The notes under the pieces were generated by a model, which was not told where the DNA came from, searched no databases, and saw nothing but the letters and a program-made list of their open reading frames with translations. Shown here in pieces: positions 40,133-48,289 of a DNA stretch of 64,000 nt (positions within the stretch are counted from its first letter, which is position 1; the number at the start of each line of letters is the position of its first letter). This DNA is from DATLSM01 sp963722965 (GTDB lineage: Bacteria; Actinomycetota; Thermoleophilia; Solirubrobacterales; 70-9). The position numbers and the translations under genes are program-made. Location: NCBI GenBank assembly GCA_963722965.1, contig CAVROX010000005.1, forward strand, positions 285,021 through 349,020, read 5' to 3'.

Positions 40133-41128
40133 CTCGTCGGGGCCTCGAGCCACTCGCGCATCGTCAGGTGGTGGCGCTGGTGCTCGCCGCTCGCGAGCTC
40201 CCCGCGCAGATCGCCGAGCAGGCCGTAGCGCTCGGCGACGACGTTGTGGCGGTGGATCGTCTCCAGGTTCTCCTGGCGGGCCATGACGAACGCCTCGGCC
40301 GGCATATCGGGGTAGTCCTGGACAACCTGGCGCACCATCTCCCGCACGCAGTCCTCAACGAAGCGCGGCTGGGCGTGCGCCTTTGCGACGACGGCAAGCT
40401 CGTCGGGGCGCTTCATCAACTCGTAGATCTCCGAGCTCATCGAGCTCTCGACGATCGCCAACAGCTGCGGTGCGTCGACCCATTCCCCCCGCCCTCCGGG
40501 GAGCCGAGGTAAAGCGTGCCGAGGCCGCGCTGGTTGTGGGTGGCGATCGGCACCGCCTCGATCGCCCGCTCGACCTCCTCGGGCTCAAAGCCGCTCGCAG
40601 CGAGCCGCTCGCGCGCGAGCCCGGCGACCATCTCCTGCGCGCAGGGGCAGGCGGTCATCCCCTGGGCCTGGACGCCGGTCAGCGTCCGCGTCCCCGCTCG
40701 GAGGCGACCGCGGTGCCGTAGAGGACGTAGATCTCCTGCGTGCGCCGCCCGGTCGCGGGGGTGTAGACGGTCTCCGGGTAGCGTGCGGTGACGGAGACCT
40801 CGGCGCGCAGCCCGCCCTGGCGTTCTCGGACCCGCTCGGCGATGTGGGCGGCGAGCACCTCGGCGCGGAATGCCTCGCTCAGCACCACTTCGTCGATCGT
40901 CTCGCCGACGATCTCCTCAAAGCGGGACATGTGGACGCCTGACTGGTGGGGATTGAGGTCGACGAAGCACTCAAATCCGGCGTAAAAGAGACTCTCGCCG
41001 CTGCCGGTATCCACCCGGATCACCTTCTCGACCCCGGTGACCCCGACCCGCGAGAGGCTGACCCGTGTGGCCGGGACCGCCGCCTGCACGTCGGGATCTC
41101 GCGCCGAAGAGGTCGTTTGAGAGGTCAT
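40129..41128 (-). CDS. folE2: GTP cyclohydrolase FolE2 (type IB), two frameshifts
   Basis: Three frames reconstruct about 333 residues of the FolE2/MptA family, which opens GTP to dihydroneopterin triphosphate for folate synthesis. The N-terminal part has GVTGVEKVIRV, AGFECFVDLNPHQSGVHMSR and a Glu-rich helix. The middle frame gives MTACPCAQEM and PIATHNQRG, the catalytic-metal region. The third carries SSMSSEIYELMKRPDE and FVEDCVREMVRQVV. A missing base near 40695 and one missing G in the C6/G6 run at 40485-40490 explain the breaks. All motifs remain, so the gene may be intact in the cell. It diverges from rpoD. Confidence 0.85.
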
Positions 41129-41191
41129 CGGCTAATGAAGGGTAGGCAACCGCGCTGTTTGTCGCCGGCGGCCGCGGGCGATTTCTCGGCA

Positions 41192-41197
41192 TATACT
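41192..41197 (+). promoter_or_regulatory. Possible -10 element upstream of the sigma factor gene
   Basis: TATACT sits 38 bp upstream of the ATG at 41235 in the folE2/rpoD divergent region. It matches a housekeeping -10 box, but no clear -35 is at the right distance. Weak assignment by eye. Confidence 0.35.
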
Positions 41198-41234
41198 CCC
41201 CGGCGGCCGGAGCATCAGGGCCGGCCCCCCGGGA

Positions 41235-42404
41235 ATGGGGGAGAGGGTTTTACCGGAGGCAGCAGAGATCGAACCGATAGGGACGGTCCCCGAGGGGCTG
41301 GATCAGGTTTCGGGAGGACAGCAGTTGGCGGACTCAGAGGAGCTTCGCGGGCTGATCGCGCTGGGGCGCGAACGCGGCTACCTGACCTTCGAGCGGATTG
41401 CCGCGACCCTGGAGGAGGTGGAGGTGACAAAGGAGCAGGTGGCCGGCCTGCACTCCCACCTGGTTGAACACGGCGTCGACGTGATCGCCGAGGATGGCGT
41501 CAGCGCCTACAAAGAGCAGCGCGGAGGCGACGCTGCAAACGGCCAGTCCAAGAAGCCCGAACTGGACCTGACGGTCGAGCCCAGCCTCGACTCGTTGCGC
41601 CTTTATCTCCGCTCGATCGGCAAGGTCGACCTGCTTACCGCGGCGCAGGAGATCGAACTGGCGAAACGAATCGAGCGCGGTGACATGCTGGCCAAGCGAC
41701 AGATGGTGGAGGCCAACCTGCGCCTGGTCGTCTCGATCGCCAAAGGCTATCTCGGTCGCGGCCTCAGCTTTCTCGACCTGATCCAGGAGGGCTCGCTGGG
41801 CCTGATACGCGCAGTGGAGAAGTTCGACTACCGCCGCGGCTACAAGTTCTCCACCTACGCCACCTGGTGGATCCGCCAGGCTGTAACCCGGGCGATTGCC
41901 GATAAGGCTCGCACGATCCGCATCCCGGTCCACATGGTCGAGAAGCTCAACCGGGTTGCCCACGTCGAACGCCAGCTGGTGCAGAAACTGGGACGCGAGC
42001 CCGAGCCGGCGGAGATCGCCGCCGAGTTGCGCTGGCCGGTGCGCGATGTGCGCGACATCCTGCGCGTGGCCCAGCTTCCGGTCTCCTTGGAGAAACCGGT
42101 CGGTGATGAGGACGAATCTGAGCTGGGCGACTTCGTCGCCGACGAGGCGGTCGCGGAGCCCTTCGAGGAGGCAAGCGAGCACCTGCAGAAAGAGGGTGTA
42201 CGCAAGGCACTGAACGCCCTGCCCGAGCGCGAGCGCCAGGTGATCGAGCTGCGCTACGGACTCTCCGGTCTTGAGCCGCTGACCCTCGAGGAGGTGGGCC
42301 GCACCTTCGGCGTCACCCGCGAGCGGATCCGCCAGATCGAGAACAACACGCTGAAAAAGCTGAAGCGCCTCCCCGAGGCGCAGATGCTGCGCGAAGCCGG
42401 CTGA
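41235..42404 (+). CDS. rpoD: Primary RNA polymerase sigma factor (RpoD/SigA-type)
   Basis: A 389-residue sigma-70. A short N-terminal region-1.1-like helix (ELRGLIALGRERGYLTFERI) precedes region 1.2 (SLDSLRLYLRSIG). Region 2 follows, with LVVSIAKGYLGRGLSFLDLI, EKFDYRRGYKFSTYATWWIR and QAVTRAIADKARTIRIPVHM. Region 4 is RQVIELRYGLSG and FGVTRERIRQIE. Completeness of 2.1-4.2 marks it as the housekeeping factor. The ATG at 41235 lacks a ribosome-binding site; a TTG at 41325 has GGGAGGA at good spacing just before the conserved part and may be the real start. It is followed 32 bp later by tRNA-Tyr. Confidence 0.93.
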   Translation: MGERVLPEAAEIEPIGTVPEGLDQVSGGQQLADSEELRGLIALGRERGYLTFERIAATLEEVEVTKEQVAGLHSHLVEHGVDVIAEDGVSAYKEQRGGDAANGQSKKPELDLTVEPSLDSLRLYLRSIGKVDLLTAAQEIELAKRIERGDMLAKRQMVEANLRLVVSIAKGYLGRGLSFLDLIQEGSLGLIRAVEKFDYRRGYKFSTYATWWIRQAVTRAIADKARTIRIPVHMVEKLNRVAHVERQLVQKLGREPEPAEIAAELRWPVRDVRDILRVAQLPVSLEKPVGDEDESELGDFVADEAVAEPFEEASEHLQKEGVRKALNALPERERQVIELRYGLSGLEPLTLEEVGRTFGVTRERIRQIENNTLKKLKRLPEAQMLREAG

Positions 42405-42436
42405 GCTGCTCAGCACCTAGAATCGCCGCGTAGCCC

Positions 42437-42518
42437 GGGGGAGTGTCCGAGTGGTTAAAGGAGACGGGCTGTAAACCCGTTGGCTCTGCCTACGCAGGTT
42501 CGAATCCTGCCTCCCCCA
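42437..42518 (+). tRNA. tRNA-Tyr (anticodon GTA)
   Basis: A class II tRNA of 82 nt. The acceptor stem is GGGGGAG/CTCCCCC, the anticodon arm is ACGGG-CTGTAAA-CCCGT with anticodon GTA, the variable arm is 13 nt with GGC/GCC pairing, and the T arm is GCAGG-TTCGAAT-CCTGC. CCA is not encoded. The discriminator A at 42518 is followed by one base and then the ATG of the next gene. Confidence 0.96.
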
Positions 42519-42519
42519 T

Positions 42520-43299
42520 ATGAGTGCCAAGCCCCCCGCGGGCAAGATGACGATCGGGGAGCTGGCAGGCCGGACGGGAATGACGGTTCGAAACATCCGC
42601 GCCCACCAGACGCGCGGCCTGCTGCCGCCGCCCGAGGTCCACGGCCGCACCGGCTACTACGGCGAGGAGCACGTCGCCCGCATCGCGCTGACCCGCGAGA
42701 TGCAGGCCGACGGCCTCAACCTTGAGGCGATCCGCCGCCTGCTCGATGGCGTCGACGGCAGTGGGAACGAGATCCTCGACTTCACCCGCGCGCTGCGAGT
42801 CCCCTTCGAGGACGAGGCACCGGAAATTGTCGAGCGCGAGGAGCTCGCGAGCGGCTGGGGCGGCGCGGGACGGCTTGATCCCCGCCTGGTGAGCCGGGCC
42901 GAGAAGCTCGGCATCCTGCGCGGGTTGCCCGACGGGCGCTTTGAGGTGATCAGCCCGCGCCTGCAGGGGGCAGGGGCTGAGCTCATCGAACTCGGCGTTA
43001 GCCCCGATGCGGCGATCGCCACCGCGGAGAAGCTGGACCGCCACGCCGAGGGTGCGGCCCGGGTATTCGTCGAGCTCTTCGTCAAGGAGATCTGGGAGCC
43101 GTTCAATCAGGCCGGGCGCCCCGAGCAAGACTGGCCCAAAGTGCGCGAGGCCCTTGACCGGATGCGCCCGCTCGCCTCAAGCGCCCTGCTGGCGGTCTTC
43201 CAGCTGGCGATGAGCGAGGCGACCGAGAAAGCGAGCGAACGCACCCTGCAGGTCGCGGCCGGCAGCTCGGCGAGGCGCAAGAAGCGCCGCCGCCGCTGA
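42520..43299 (+). CDS. MerR family regulator starting at the tRNA-Tyr 3' end
   Basis: A 259-residue regulator with an N-terminal MerR helix-turn-helix (MTIGELAGRTGMTVRNIRAH, GLLPPP, GRTGYYGEEHVARI). A long helical effector domain follows, which is predicted soluble and lacks metal-binding Cys. The ATG is separated from the mature tRNA-Tyr end by a single T, and no ribosome-binding site is possible there. 3' processing of the tRNA would give a leaderless mRNA. An in-frame ATG at 42547 (MTIGEL) is an alternative but also lacks a clear ribosome-binding site. The basic tail ends KKRRRR. The ligand is unknown. Confidence 0.85.
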   Translation: MSAKPPAGKMTIGELAGRTGMTVRNIRAHQTRGLLPPPEVHGRTGYYGEEHVARIALTREMQADGLNLEAIRRLLDGVDGSGNEILDFTRALRVPFEDEAPEIVEREELASGWGGAGRLDPRLVSRAEKLGILRGLPDGRFEVISPRLQGAGAELIELGVSPDAAIATAEKLDRHAEGAARVFVELFVKEIWEPFNQAGRPEQDWPKVREALDRMRPLASSALLAVFQLAMSEATEKASERTLQVAAGSSARRKKRRRR

Positions 43300-43372
43300 G
43301 CCTCGCCAGATCCCGGAATTTGCGTGGCGCTGGGCCGCGAAGACCGCAGCGCCGCCGCGTAGTCTGCAACGG

Positions 43373-44584
43373 ATGAGCGAAGCGGCGAGGGCGGGCCAGG
43401 GCGCGGTCGGGGCAGTTGGGATTGCGGTCGGGGACGGCGTTCTCCCTTCCCAGGAGCTTGGCCGGGCGATCGAGGCGGAATGGGTCAGCTCCGGTGAGTA
43501 CCGGATCCGCCCGGAGGCGATCCAGCCGGCAAGCATCGACCTTCGCCTCGGCGACTTCGCTTGGGCGCTGCGCTGCTCCTTTCTTCCCGACGTTGACTCA
43601 ACCGTTGAGGAAAAGGTCGAGGGGCTGGCTTTCCAGAGAATCGATCTGCGCGACGGCGCCGTGCTCGAGCGCGATCGCCCATATCTGGTGCCGCTGATCG
43701 AGGAGCTGGCGCTGCCAGCCGGGGTGCGGGCGAAGGCGAACCCAAAGAGCTCGACCGGTCGCCTCGACGTTTTCACCCGCCTGATCACCGACCGCCACCA
43801 CCGTTTTGACGAGATCCGCGCCGGGTACCGGGGAAGGCTGTACCTGGAGGTCGTGCCGCGCTCCTTCGCGATCCAGGTCAAGACCGGGCTCTCGCTCAAC
43901 CAGCTTCGGCTCGCCCGCGGCGATGTCCGGCTCACCGACGCCGACATCCGCCGCCTTCAGGATGAGTTTCCGCTGCTCTACCTCGACTCGCATGCGCTGC
44001 GCGAGTCCGAGCTGGCGCTTGCCGACGGCCTTTTTCTCAGCGTCGACCTCTCTGGACCGGGCGACCGCGTCGTCGGCTACCGGGCAAAGAAGAACAGCCT
44101 CCCGGTCGACCTCTCCCGCGTCCGCGCCTACCGCTGGACCGACTACTGGGACCCTGTCTTCCCCGAGCCGGGGGGGAGGATCGTTCTCGAGCCAGAGATC
44201 TTCTACTTACTGCTCTCCGCCGAGGGGGTCTGCATCCCTCCCCAGATCGCCGCCGAGATGATGGCCTACGATCCCACCGCCGGCGAGTTGCGCACCCATT
44301 ACGCCGGCTTCTTTGACCCCGGTTTCGGCTATGACCCGGCCGGCGACCGCCACGGCAGCCGGGCCGCGCTTGAGGTGCGCGCCCGTGATGTCCCCTTCAT
44401 GGTCGAGCACCGCCAACCGGTGTGCAAGCTTGGCCTGGAGTGGATGTCAGCCCCGGCTGAGCGCCTCTACGGGCGGGCCCTCGGGTCCAACTACCAGGGC
44501 CAGGTGACGATGCTGAGCAAGCACTTCGAGGAGCAAACGGCGGGCCGCCAGCCCCCGTCAGAGCGCTCCGATCCCGCGCCCTAG
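43373..44584 (+). CDS. dcd: dCTP deaminase, long (double-domain) form
   Basis: A 403-residue protein about twice the length of ordinary Dcd. Both halves show dUTPase-fold features. The N-terminal half has IQPASIDLRLGD and the phosphate loop AKANPKSSTGRLDVFTRLI. The C-terminal half has THYAGFFDPGFGYDP and ARDVPFMVEHRQPVCKL. This is the layout of the long 2'-deoxycytidine-5'-triphosphate deaminases, which make dUTP from dCTP for thymidylate synthesis. It is read from an ATG with no close upstream partner. Its 3' end faces the ABC exporter remnant. Confidence 0.88.
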   Translation: MSEAARAGQGAVGAVGIAVGDGVLPSQELGRAIEAEWVSSGEYRIRPEAIQPASIDLRLGDFAWALRCSFLPDVDSTVEEKVEGLAFQRIDLRDGAVLERDRPYLVPLIEELALPAGVRAKANPKSSTGRLDVFTRLITDRHHRFDEIRAGYRGRLYLEVVPRSFAIQVKTGLSLNQLRLARGDVRLTDADIRRLQDEFPLLYLDSHALRESELALADGLFLSVDLSGPGDRVVGYRAKKNSLPVDLSRVRAYRWTDYWDPVFPEPGGRIVLEPEIFYLLLSAEGVCIPPQIAAEMMAYDPTAGELRTHYAGFFDPGFGYDPAGDRHGSRAALEVRARDVPFMVEHRQPVCKLGLEWMSAPAERLYGRALGSNYQGQVTMLSKHFEEQTAGRQPPSERSDPAP

Positions 44585-44600
44585 CCGGGACCCGGGGCCG

Positions 44601-44630
44601 CCCCAGGACCCTCACAGGGTCGCCCTGGGG
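44601..44630. terminator. Bidirectional hairpin between dcd and ABC exporter remnant
   Basis: CCCCAG-GACCCT pairs with AGGGTC and CTGGGG around a CAC loop, with a small bulge. It lies just past the dcd stop and overlaps the end of the convergent permease remnant. No clear U-tract follows in either direction. Confidence 0.5.
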
Positions 44631-45280
44631 TAGGCCCGGGTTGCGGCGAGGACCATCGCAACGAAGAAGCTGGCGACGACGAGGAAGTCCAACCACAACA
44701 GCCCACTGCCGCCTACCCCGACCAGCAACTGGCGCAGCCCCTGCACCTCGTAGGTGAGCGGGTTGATCAGCGCCAGCACGCGCAGCCAGCCCGACAGGAT
44801 GGCCACCGGTAAAGCCCCGAGGAGGCAAAGAAGAGGGGCATCATCACCAGCTGCCCGATTCCCATGAACCGCTCGCGGGTTCGCACAGCCGCCGCGATCA
44901 GCATCGAGAGGCGGCTAAAGGAGGCGCTACCGAGGACCAGCAGGGTCAGCGCCCGGCCAGGTCGAGCACGTTGTAGTCGAGGGGAATGCCGGCGATTGCG
45001 ACGACACTAAGCAGCAGCACCGTCCCCTGGGCGAGCGCCCCCGGCGCCGGCCGCCTTGCCGACAACGATCGCCGTGCGCGGCAGCGGGGTGGCGAGCAGA
45101 CGCTGGAGCTGGCCGACGTCGCGCTCCCAGATCACCGCCAGCCCGAAGAAGATCGCGATGAAGAGGGCCGCGTGGGCCATCACCCCGGGCGCCAGGTAGG
45201 CCTGGTCGTCGGTGGCGCCGGCAGCGAGCTGGCGGTTGTGCTGGAGCGCTGTGCCGAAGATGAACAGCCATAAAGGCGGC
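44612..45280 (-). pseudogene. ABC-2 type exporter permease, truncated and frameshifted
   Basis: The minus strand encodes most of a DrrB-like permease in pieces. It opens without a start at PPLWLFIFGTALQHNRQL, continues LAPGVMAHAALFIAIFFGLA and WERDVGQLQRLLATPLPRTA. It then resumes in other frames as ALAQGTVLLLSVVAIAGIPL, MGIGQLVMMPLFFAS and VAILSGWLRVLALINPLTYE. Breaks near 45045, 44950 and 44816 each fit one base. The missing N-terminus begins exactly where the truncated ATPase gene stops, so an internal deletion has fused the two. The exporter cannot be functional as sequenced. Confidence 0.8.
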
Positions 45281-45682
45281 TTAGATCCGGCGCGCCCGCT
45301 CGCGGCGGGGAACGCCGGTGACCCGGCCGTAGAACTCGAGGTTCTCGCGCGCGATCAGAGCTCCGTCGGCGGAGAGCGCCTCGGGTACGTAGCCGATCGA
45401 GGCGCGGACCTGGAGCGATTCGCGGCCGACATCGTGGCCGGCGACGAGGGCCTGGCCGCCATCGGGGCCCAGCAGCGTGGTCAAGACGCGCAGGGTGGTG
45501 GTCTTGCCAGCGCCATTGGGGCCAAGCAGCCCGAAAACCTCACCTCGCCCGACCGTGAAGGAGACGCCCTCAACGGCGCGCACCTCGCCGAAGGCGAGCT
45601 TGAGGTCCTTCACCGCGACGGTCGGGGCCTTCGTCCTCCGGGCGAGGGCGGTCTCGGCGGTGAGGGCGAGGCGGTCGCTCAC
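45281..45682 (-). pseudogene. Daunorubicin-resistance-type ABC ATPase, truncated by deletion
   Basis: Only the first 133 residues remain of an ATPase normally about 310 long. Walker A (GLLGPNGAGKTTTLRVLTTL) and the Q-loop region (IGYVPEALSADGALIAREN) are present. It ends FYGRVTGVPRRERARRI with a stop. The signature LSGG motif, Walker B and the C-terminal domain are absent. The next bases encode the middle of the partner permease, so the deleted segment spans the 3' part of this gene and the 5' part of the next. Its GTG overlaps the MerR stop by four bases. Confidence 0.85.
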
Positions 45683-46164
45683 TGCACGGTCTCCCCGGCG
45701 CCAGCCTCGCTCGCCTCGAGCTCGCGCAGGCGGGCCCTAATCCGCTTGCGCTTTGCTACCAGCTCGGCCTCCAGCTTGGCGATCTCGTCGCGGCGGCGAC
45801 GGACCAGCTCGAGCTGGCGGGAGATGTGAAGGAGTGACTCGTCGAGGATTTGGCGGCGGCGGACCGGGTCATCGACTCCGCTGCGCCACTCGCGGCGCAG
45901 CGCCGCTCGGGCGTCCTCGGCCTCGACCAGCTCCTTCAGCTCCTCCAGCGAGACCCCCAACAGGTCTTTGAGGCGCAGCAGATCGGCGAGGCGCTCGACG
46001 TCGGCCTCGGCGTAGGTGCGGTGGGCTCCGGGCTCGCGGCCGCTTGCCGCGGGCAGCAGGCCGATCTCCTCGTAGTAGCGAATCGTGCGCGGGGTGGTGC
46101 CCGCCAGCTTGGCGACGTCGCCGATCCGCAGCTCCCTTGCGCTGGCAGGGCGCGCGGCGCTCAC
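45679..46164 (-). CDS. MerR family regulator of the efflux locus
   Basis: A 161-residue regulator from a GTG (46164) that overlaps the stop of the upstream MFS gene. The N-terminal winged helix is ELRIGDVAKLAGTTPRTIRY followed by YEEIGLLPAASG and HRTYAEADVERLADLLRLKD. A long C-terminal coiled coil (ISRQLELVRRRRDEIAKLEA) serves dimerisation. No metal-ligand Cys is present, so a drug-type ligand is likely. It is third in line after an MFS drug exporter and before the ABC exporter remnant, the arrangement expected of a local efflux regulator. Confidence 0.88.
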   Translation of the reverse strand: MSAARPASARELRIGDVAKLAGTTPRTIRYYEEIGLLPAASGREPGAHRTYAEADVERLADLLRLKDLLGVSLEELKELVEAEDARAALRREWRSGVDDPVRRRQILDESLLHISRQLELVRRRRDEIAKLEAELVAKRKRIRARLRELEASEAGAGETVQ

Positions 46165-47699
46165 GGGAGTGCCTCGGCCCCTTCGCGGACCGTTTCCGCG
46201 ACGGCCTCCTCGTGGGAGTCCGCTCGCCTCTCCCCTTCGCCGACAGGGACGTGGCTCGGCCGCAGCAGGGAAACGCCGGCGCCGAGCACCGAGGTGGCGG
46301 CCAGCACCCACAGGGCCGTGTGCATGTTCTGGATAAACGGCGCTAGTTGGGCGCTGGAGAGTCCCGAGGCAAGACCGGAGAAGATCTTGAACAGGACCGG
46401 TTTTGGCACGGCGGCGGTGACGATGGCAAGGACGAAGGCGATCGAGATCACCGCGCCGGTGTTCTGCAGCATCGTCCTCGCGCCAGCGGCGATGCCACGC
46501 CGGTGGACGGGCACAGTCCCCATCATCGCCGCAGTGTTGGGCGAGTTGAACATCCCCGAGCCGATCCCGACCAGGCCCAGCCAGAGCATGCTCTGCCAGT
46601 AGGGGCTGTGTGCCTGCAGGGTGCTCATCAGCGCCAGCGCCGCGGCGGTGAGGAGCATTCCCATCGCCGCCAGCATCCGCGAACCGTGGCGGTCGGCGTA
46701 GATGCCGGCCAGGGGGGAGGCGATCAGCATGCCGAGTGCCATCGGGGCGAGCTTGATCCCGGCGGTGATCGGGTCATCGCCCTGGGCGCCCTGGTAGTAG
46801 AAGACGAAGACGAAGAGCAGGGCAAAGCGGGAGAGACCGTTGATGAAGGCGGCGCCGGTGGCCGCCGCGAACATTCGGTTGCGGAAGATCTCGAGGTCTA
46901 GCATCGGCGAGCGGCCGTGGTGCTCGATCAAGACGAAGAGCGGTAAAAGGATCGCGGCGACGAGCAGGCTGGCGATCACCAGCTCGTTGTTCCAGCCGGA
47001 GATGCCGCCGCGCGAAATCCCGTAGACGAGCCCGGTCAGCCCGACCACGAAGGTGAGGGTGCCGAGCAGGTCGAGCCCACGCTCGGCGTCGCGGCCGGCC
47101 AGCTCGCGCAGGACTAGGGCGGACCAGAGGGCACCGGCGAGGGCGAGTGGCACGTTGAACCAAAAGACCCAGTGCCAGGAGATCGAGACCAGGGCGCCGC
47201 CCAGCACCGGTCCGAGGACCAGCCCGATCGCGGCGACCATCGTATTTGTCCCCATCGCCAAGCCAAGCTGCTCTTTGGGGAAGGCGTCGGTGACCATCGC
47301 TGGGCCGTTGGCGAAGATGAAGGCACCGCCGATCCCCTGCAGGATGCGCCAGAGAATCAGCTGCGTGCCATCGGCAGAGAAGCCGGCGCCGAGTGAGGCG
47401 GCGGCGAAGACGAGGAAGGCGGCGACGAAGGCCTGCTTGCGGCCAAAGAGGTCAGAGAGCCGGCCGGCGGTGAGGACCAGCACGGTCGAGGCGATCATGT
47501 AGGCGAGAATCACCCAGACCAGTTCCAAAAGGCTGGTGCCGAGTGCCCGCTCGAGGTCCGGCAGAGCGATGATCAGCGTCCCCGAGTTGGTCGCCACCAA
47601 GAGCATCCCGAGGCTGGTGCAGGAGAGCGCCCACCACTTGTAGTGCTGGTGGTCAGCCGAGACCCCGGGACCGGCGCGAAACCTCTTTCTTACGTTCAC
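46161..47699 (-). CDS. DHA2-family MFS multidrug exporter
   Basis: A membrane protein of about 512 residues read from a GTG at 47699, with around 14 segments. Motifs include WVILAYMIASTVLVLTAGRL SDLFGRK (split here for length), LWRILQGIGGAFIFANG and GPVLGGALVSISWHWVFW. These are typical of EmrB/QacA-type proton-driven drug exporters. A -10-like TATCCT lies only about 7 nt upstream of the GTG, which would make the mRNA leaderless. The MerR gene follows with a 4-nt overlap. The frame is open further upstream to 47834, but that part overlaps the divergent ytoQ promoter region. Confidence 0.9.
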   Translation of the reverse strand: MNVRKRFRAGPGVSADHQHYKWWALSCTSLGMLLVATNSGTLIIALPDLERALGTSLLELVWVILAYMIASTVLVLTAGRLSDLFGRKQAFVAAFLVFAAASLGAGFSADGTQLILWRILQGIGGAFIFANGPAMVTDAFPKEQLGLAMGTNTMVAAIGLVLGPVLGGALVSISWHWVFWFNVPLALAGALWSALVLRELAGRDAERGLDLLGTLTFVVGLTGLVYGISRGGISGWNNELVIASLLVAAILLPLFVLIEHHGRSPMLDLEIFRNRMFAAATGAAFINGLSRFALLFVFVFYYQGAQGDDPITAGIKLAPMALGMLIASPLAGIYADRHGSRMLAAMGMLLTAAALALMSTLQAHSPYWQSMLWLGLVGIGSGMFNSPNTAAMMGTVPVHRRGIAAGARTMLQNTGAVISIAFVLAIVTAAVPKPVLFKIFSGLASGLSSAQLAPFIQNMHTALWVLAATSVLGAGVSLLRPSHVPVGEGERRADSHEEAVAETVREGAEALP

Positions 47700-47728
47700 G
47701 TTAGATAGGATAGCAGTCGGTCCAGCGT

Positions 47729-47745
47729 TGATTGATCCGCAATCA
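47729..47745. promoter_or_regulatory. Inverted repeat between the MFS exporter and ytoQ
   Basis: TGATTG-N5-CAATCA lies 30 bp upstream of the MFS start and 45 bp upstream of ytoQ. It is a plausible operator for the MerR regulator encoded in the same locus. Assignment is by position only. Confidence 0.4.
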
Positions 47746-47789
47746 GCTGGGAGGAGAGGCTTGAGCCTGGGGCTAAGATCGAATGACCG

Positions 47790-48251
47790 ATGGTCGAACG
47801 GACTTGGCAGGTATACCTCTCCGGCGAGATCCACTCGGACTGGCGAGAGCGGATCGAGGAGGGGGTGGGGGAAGCGGGATTGCCGCTGGCCTTCTCAGCT
47901 CCGGTCACCGACCATGCTGTCTCCGACGAAGCGGGCACCGGCACGTTGGGGGAGGAGAGCGAACCCTTCTGGCGCGACCATGTCGGGGCGGGGGTCAACG
48001 CGATCCGCACGCAGACGCTGATCCGTGCCGCCGATCTCGTCGTCGTTCGTTTCGGTGACAAATACCGCCAGTGGAATGCGGCCTTCGACGCCGGCTACGC
48101 AGCCGCCCTGGGCAAGCCGATCATCACCCTCCACGGCGCCGAGCTCGACCATGCTCTGAAGGAGGTTGACCGCGCCTCCCAGGCGACGGCCCGTACCGCG
48201 GAGCAGGTGGTTGGCGTTCTCCGCTACGTGATCACTGGCGAGCTGCCGTAG
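47790..48251 (+). CDS. ytoQ: YtoQ family protein
   Basis: A 153-residue soluble protein beginning TWQVYLSGEIHSDWRERIEE. The opening YLSGEIH, then NAIRTQTLIRAADLVVVRFG and QWNAAFDAGYAAALGKPII, match the YtoQ family, which has a nucleoside deoxyribosyltransferase-like Rossmann fold. No activity is established for the family. It diverges from the MFS exporter and is followed 10 bp later by the LexA-like palindrome and radical SAM gene, so transcription could run through into that gene. Confidence 0.8.
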   Translation: MVERTWQVYLSGEIHSDWRERIEEGVGEAGLPLAFSAPVTDHAVSDEAGTGTLGEESEPFWRDHVGAGVNAIRTQTLIRAADLVVVRFGDKYRQWNAAFDAGYAAALGKPIITLHGAELDHALKEVDRASQATARTAEQVVGVLRYVITGELP

Positions 48252-48261
48252 CCCGTCCGAG

Positions 48262-48289
48262 GCGCATGCGAACGTACGTTCGCATGCGC
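48262..48289. promoter_or_regulatory. Perfect 28-bp palindrome containing a LexA-type SOS box
   Basis: The two 14-base halves, GCGCATGCGAACGT and its exact reverse complement, meet between 48275 and 48276. The centre is CGAAC-GTAC-GTTCG, which fits the actinobacterial/Gram-positive SOS box CGAAC-N4-GTTCG. It covers the start codon region of the radical SAM gene (ATGs at 48266 and 48284). A repressor bound here would block transcription or initiation. Confidence 0.75.

Noticed and set aside
41334..42416. 360-codon open frame on the minus strand
   Set aside because: It mirrors rpoD exactly and has no start signal or domain.
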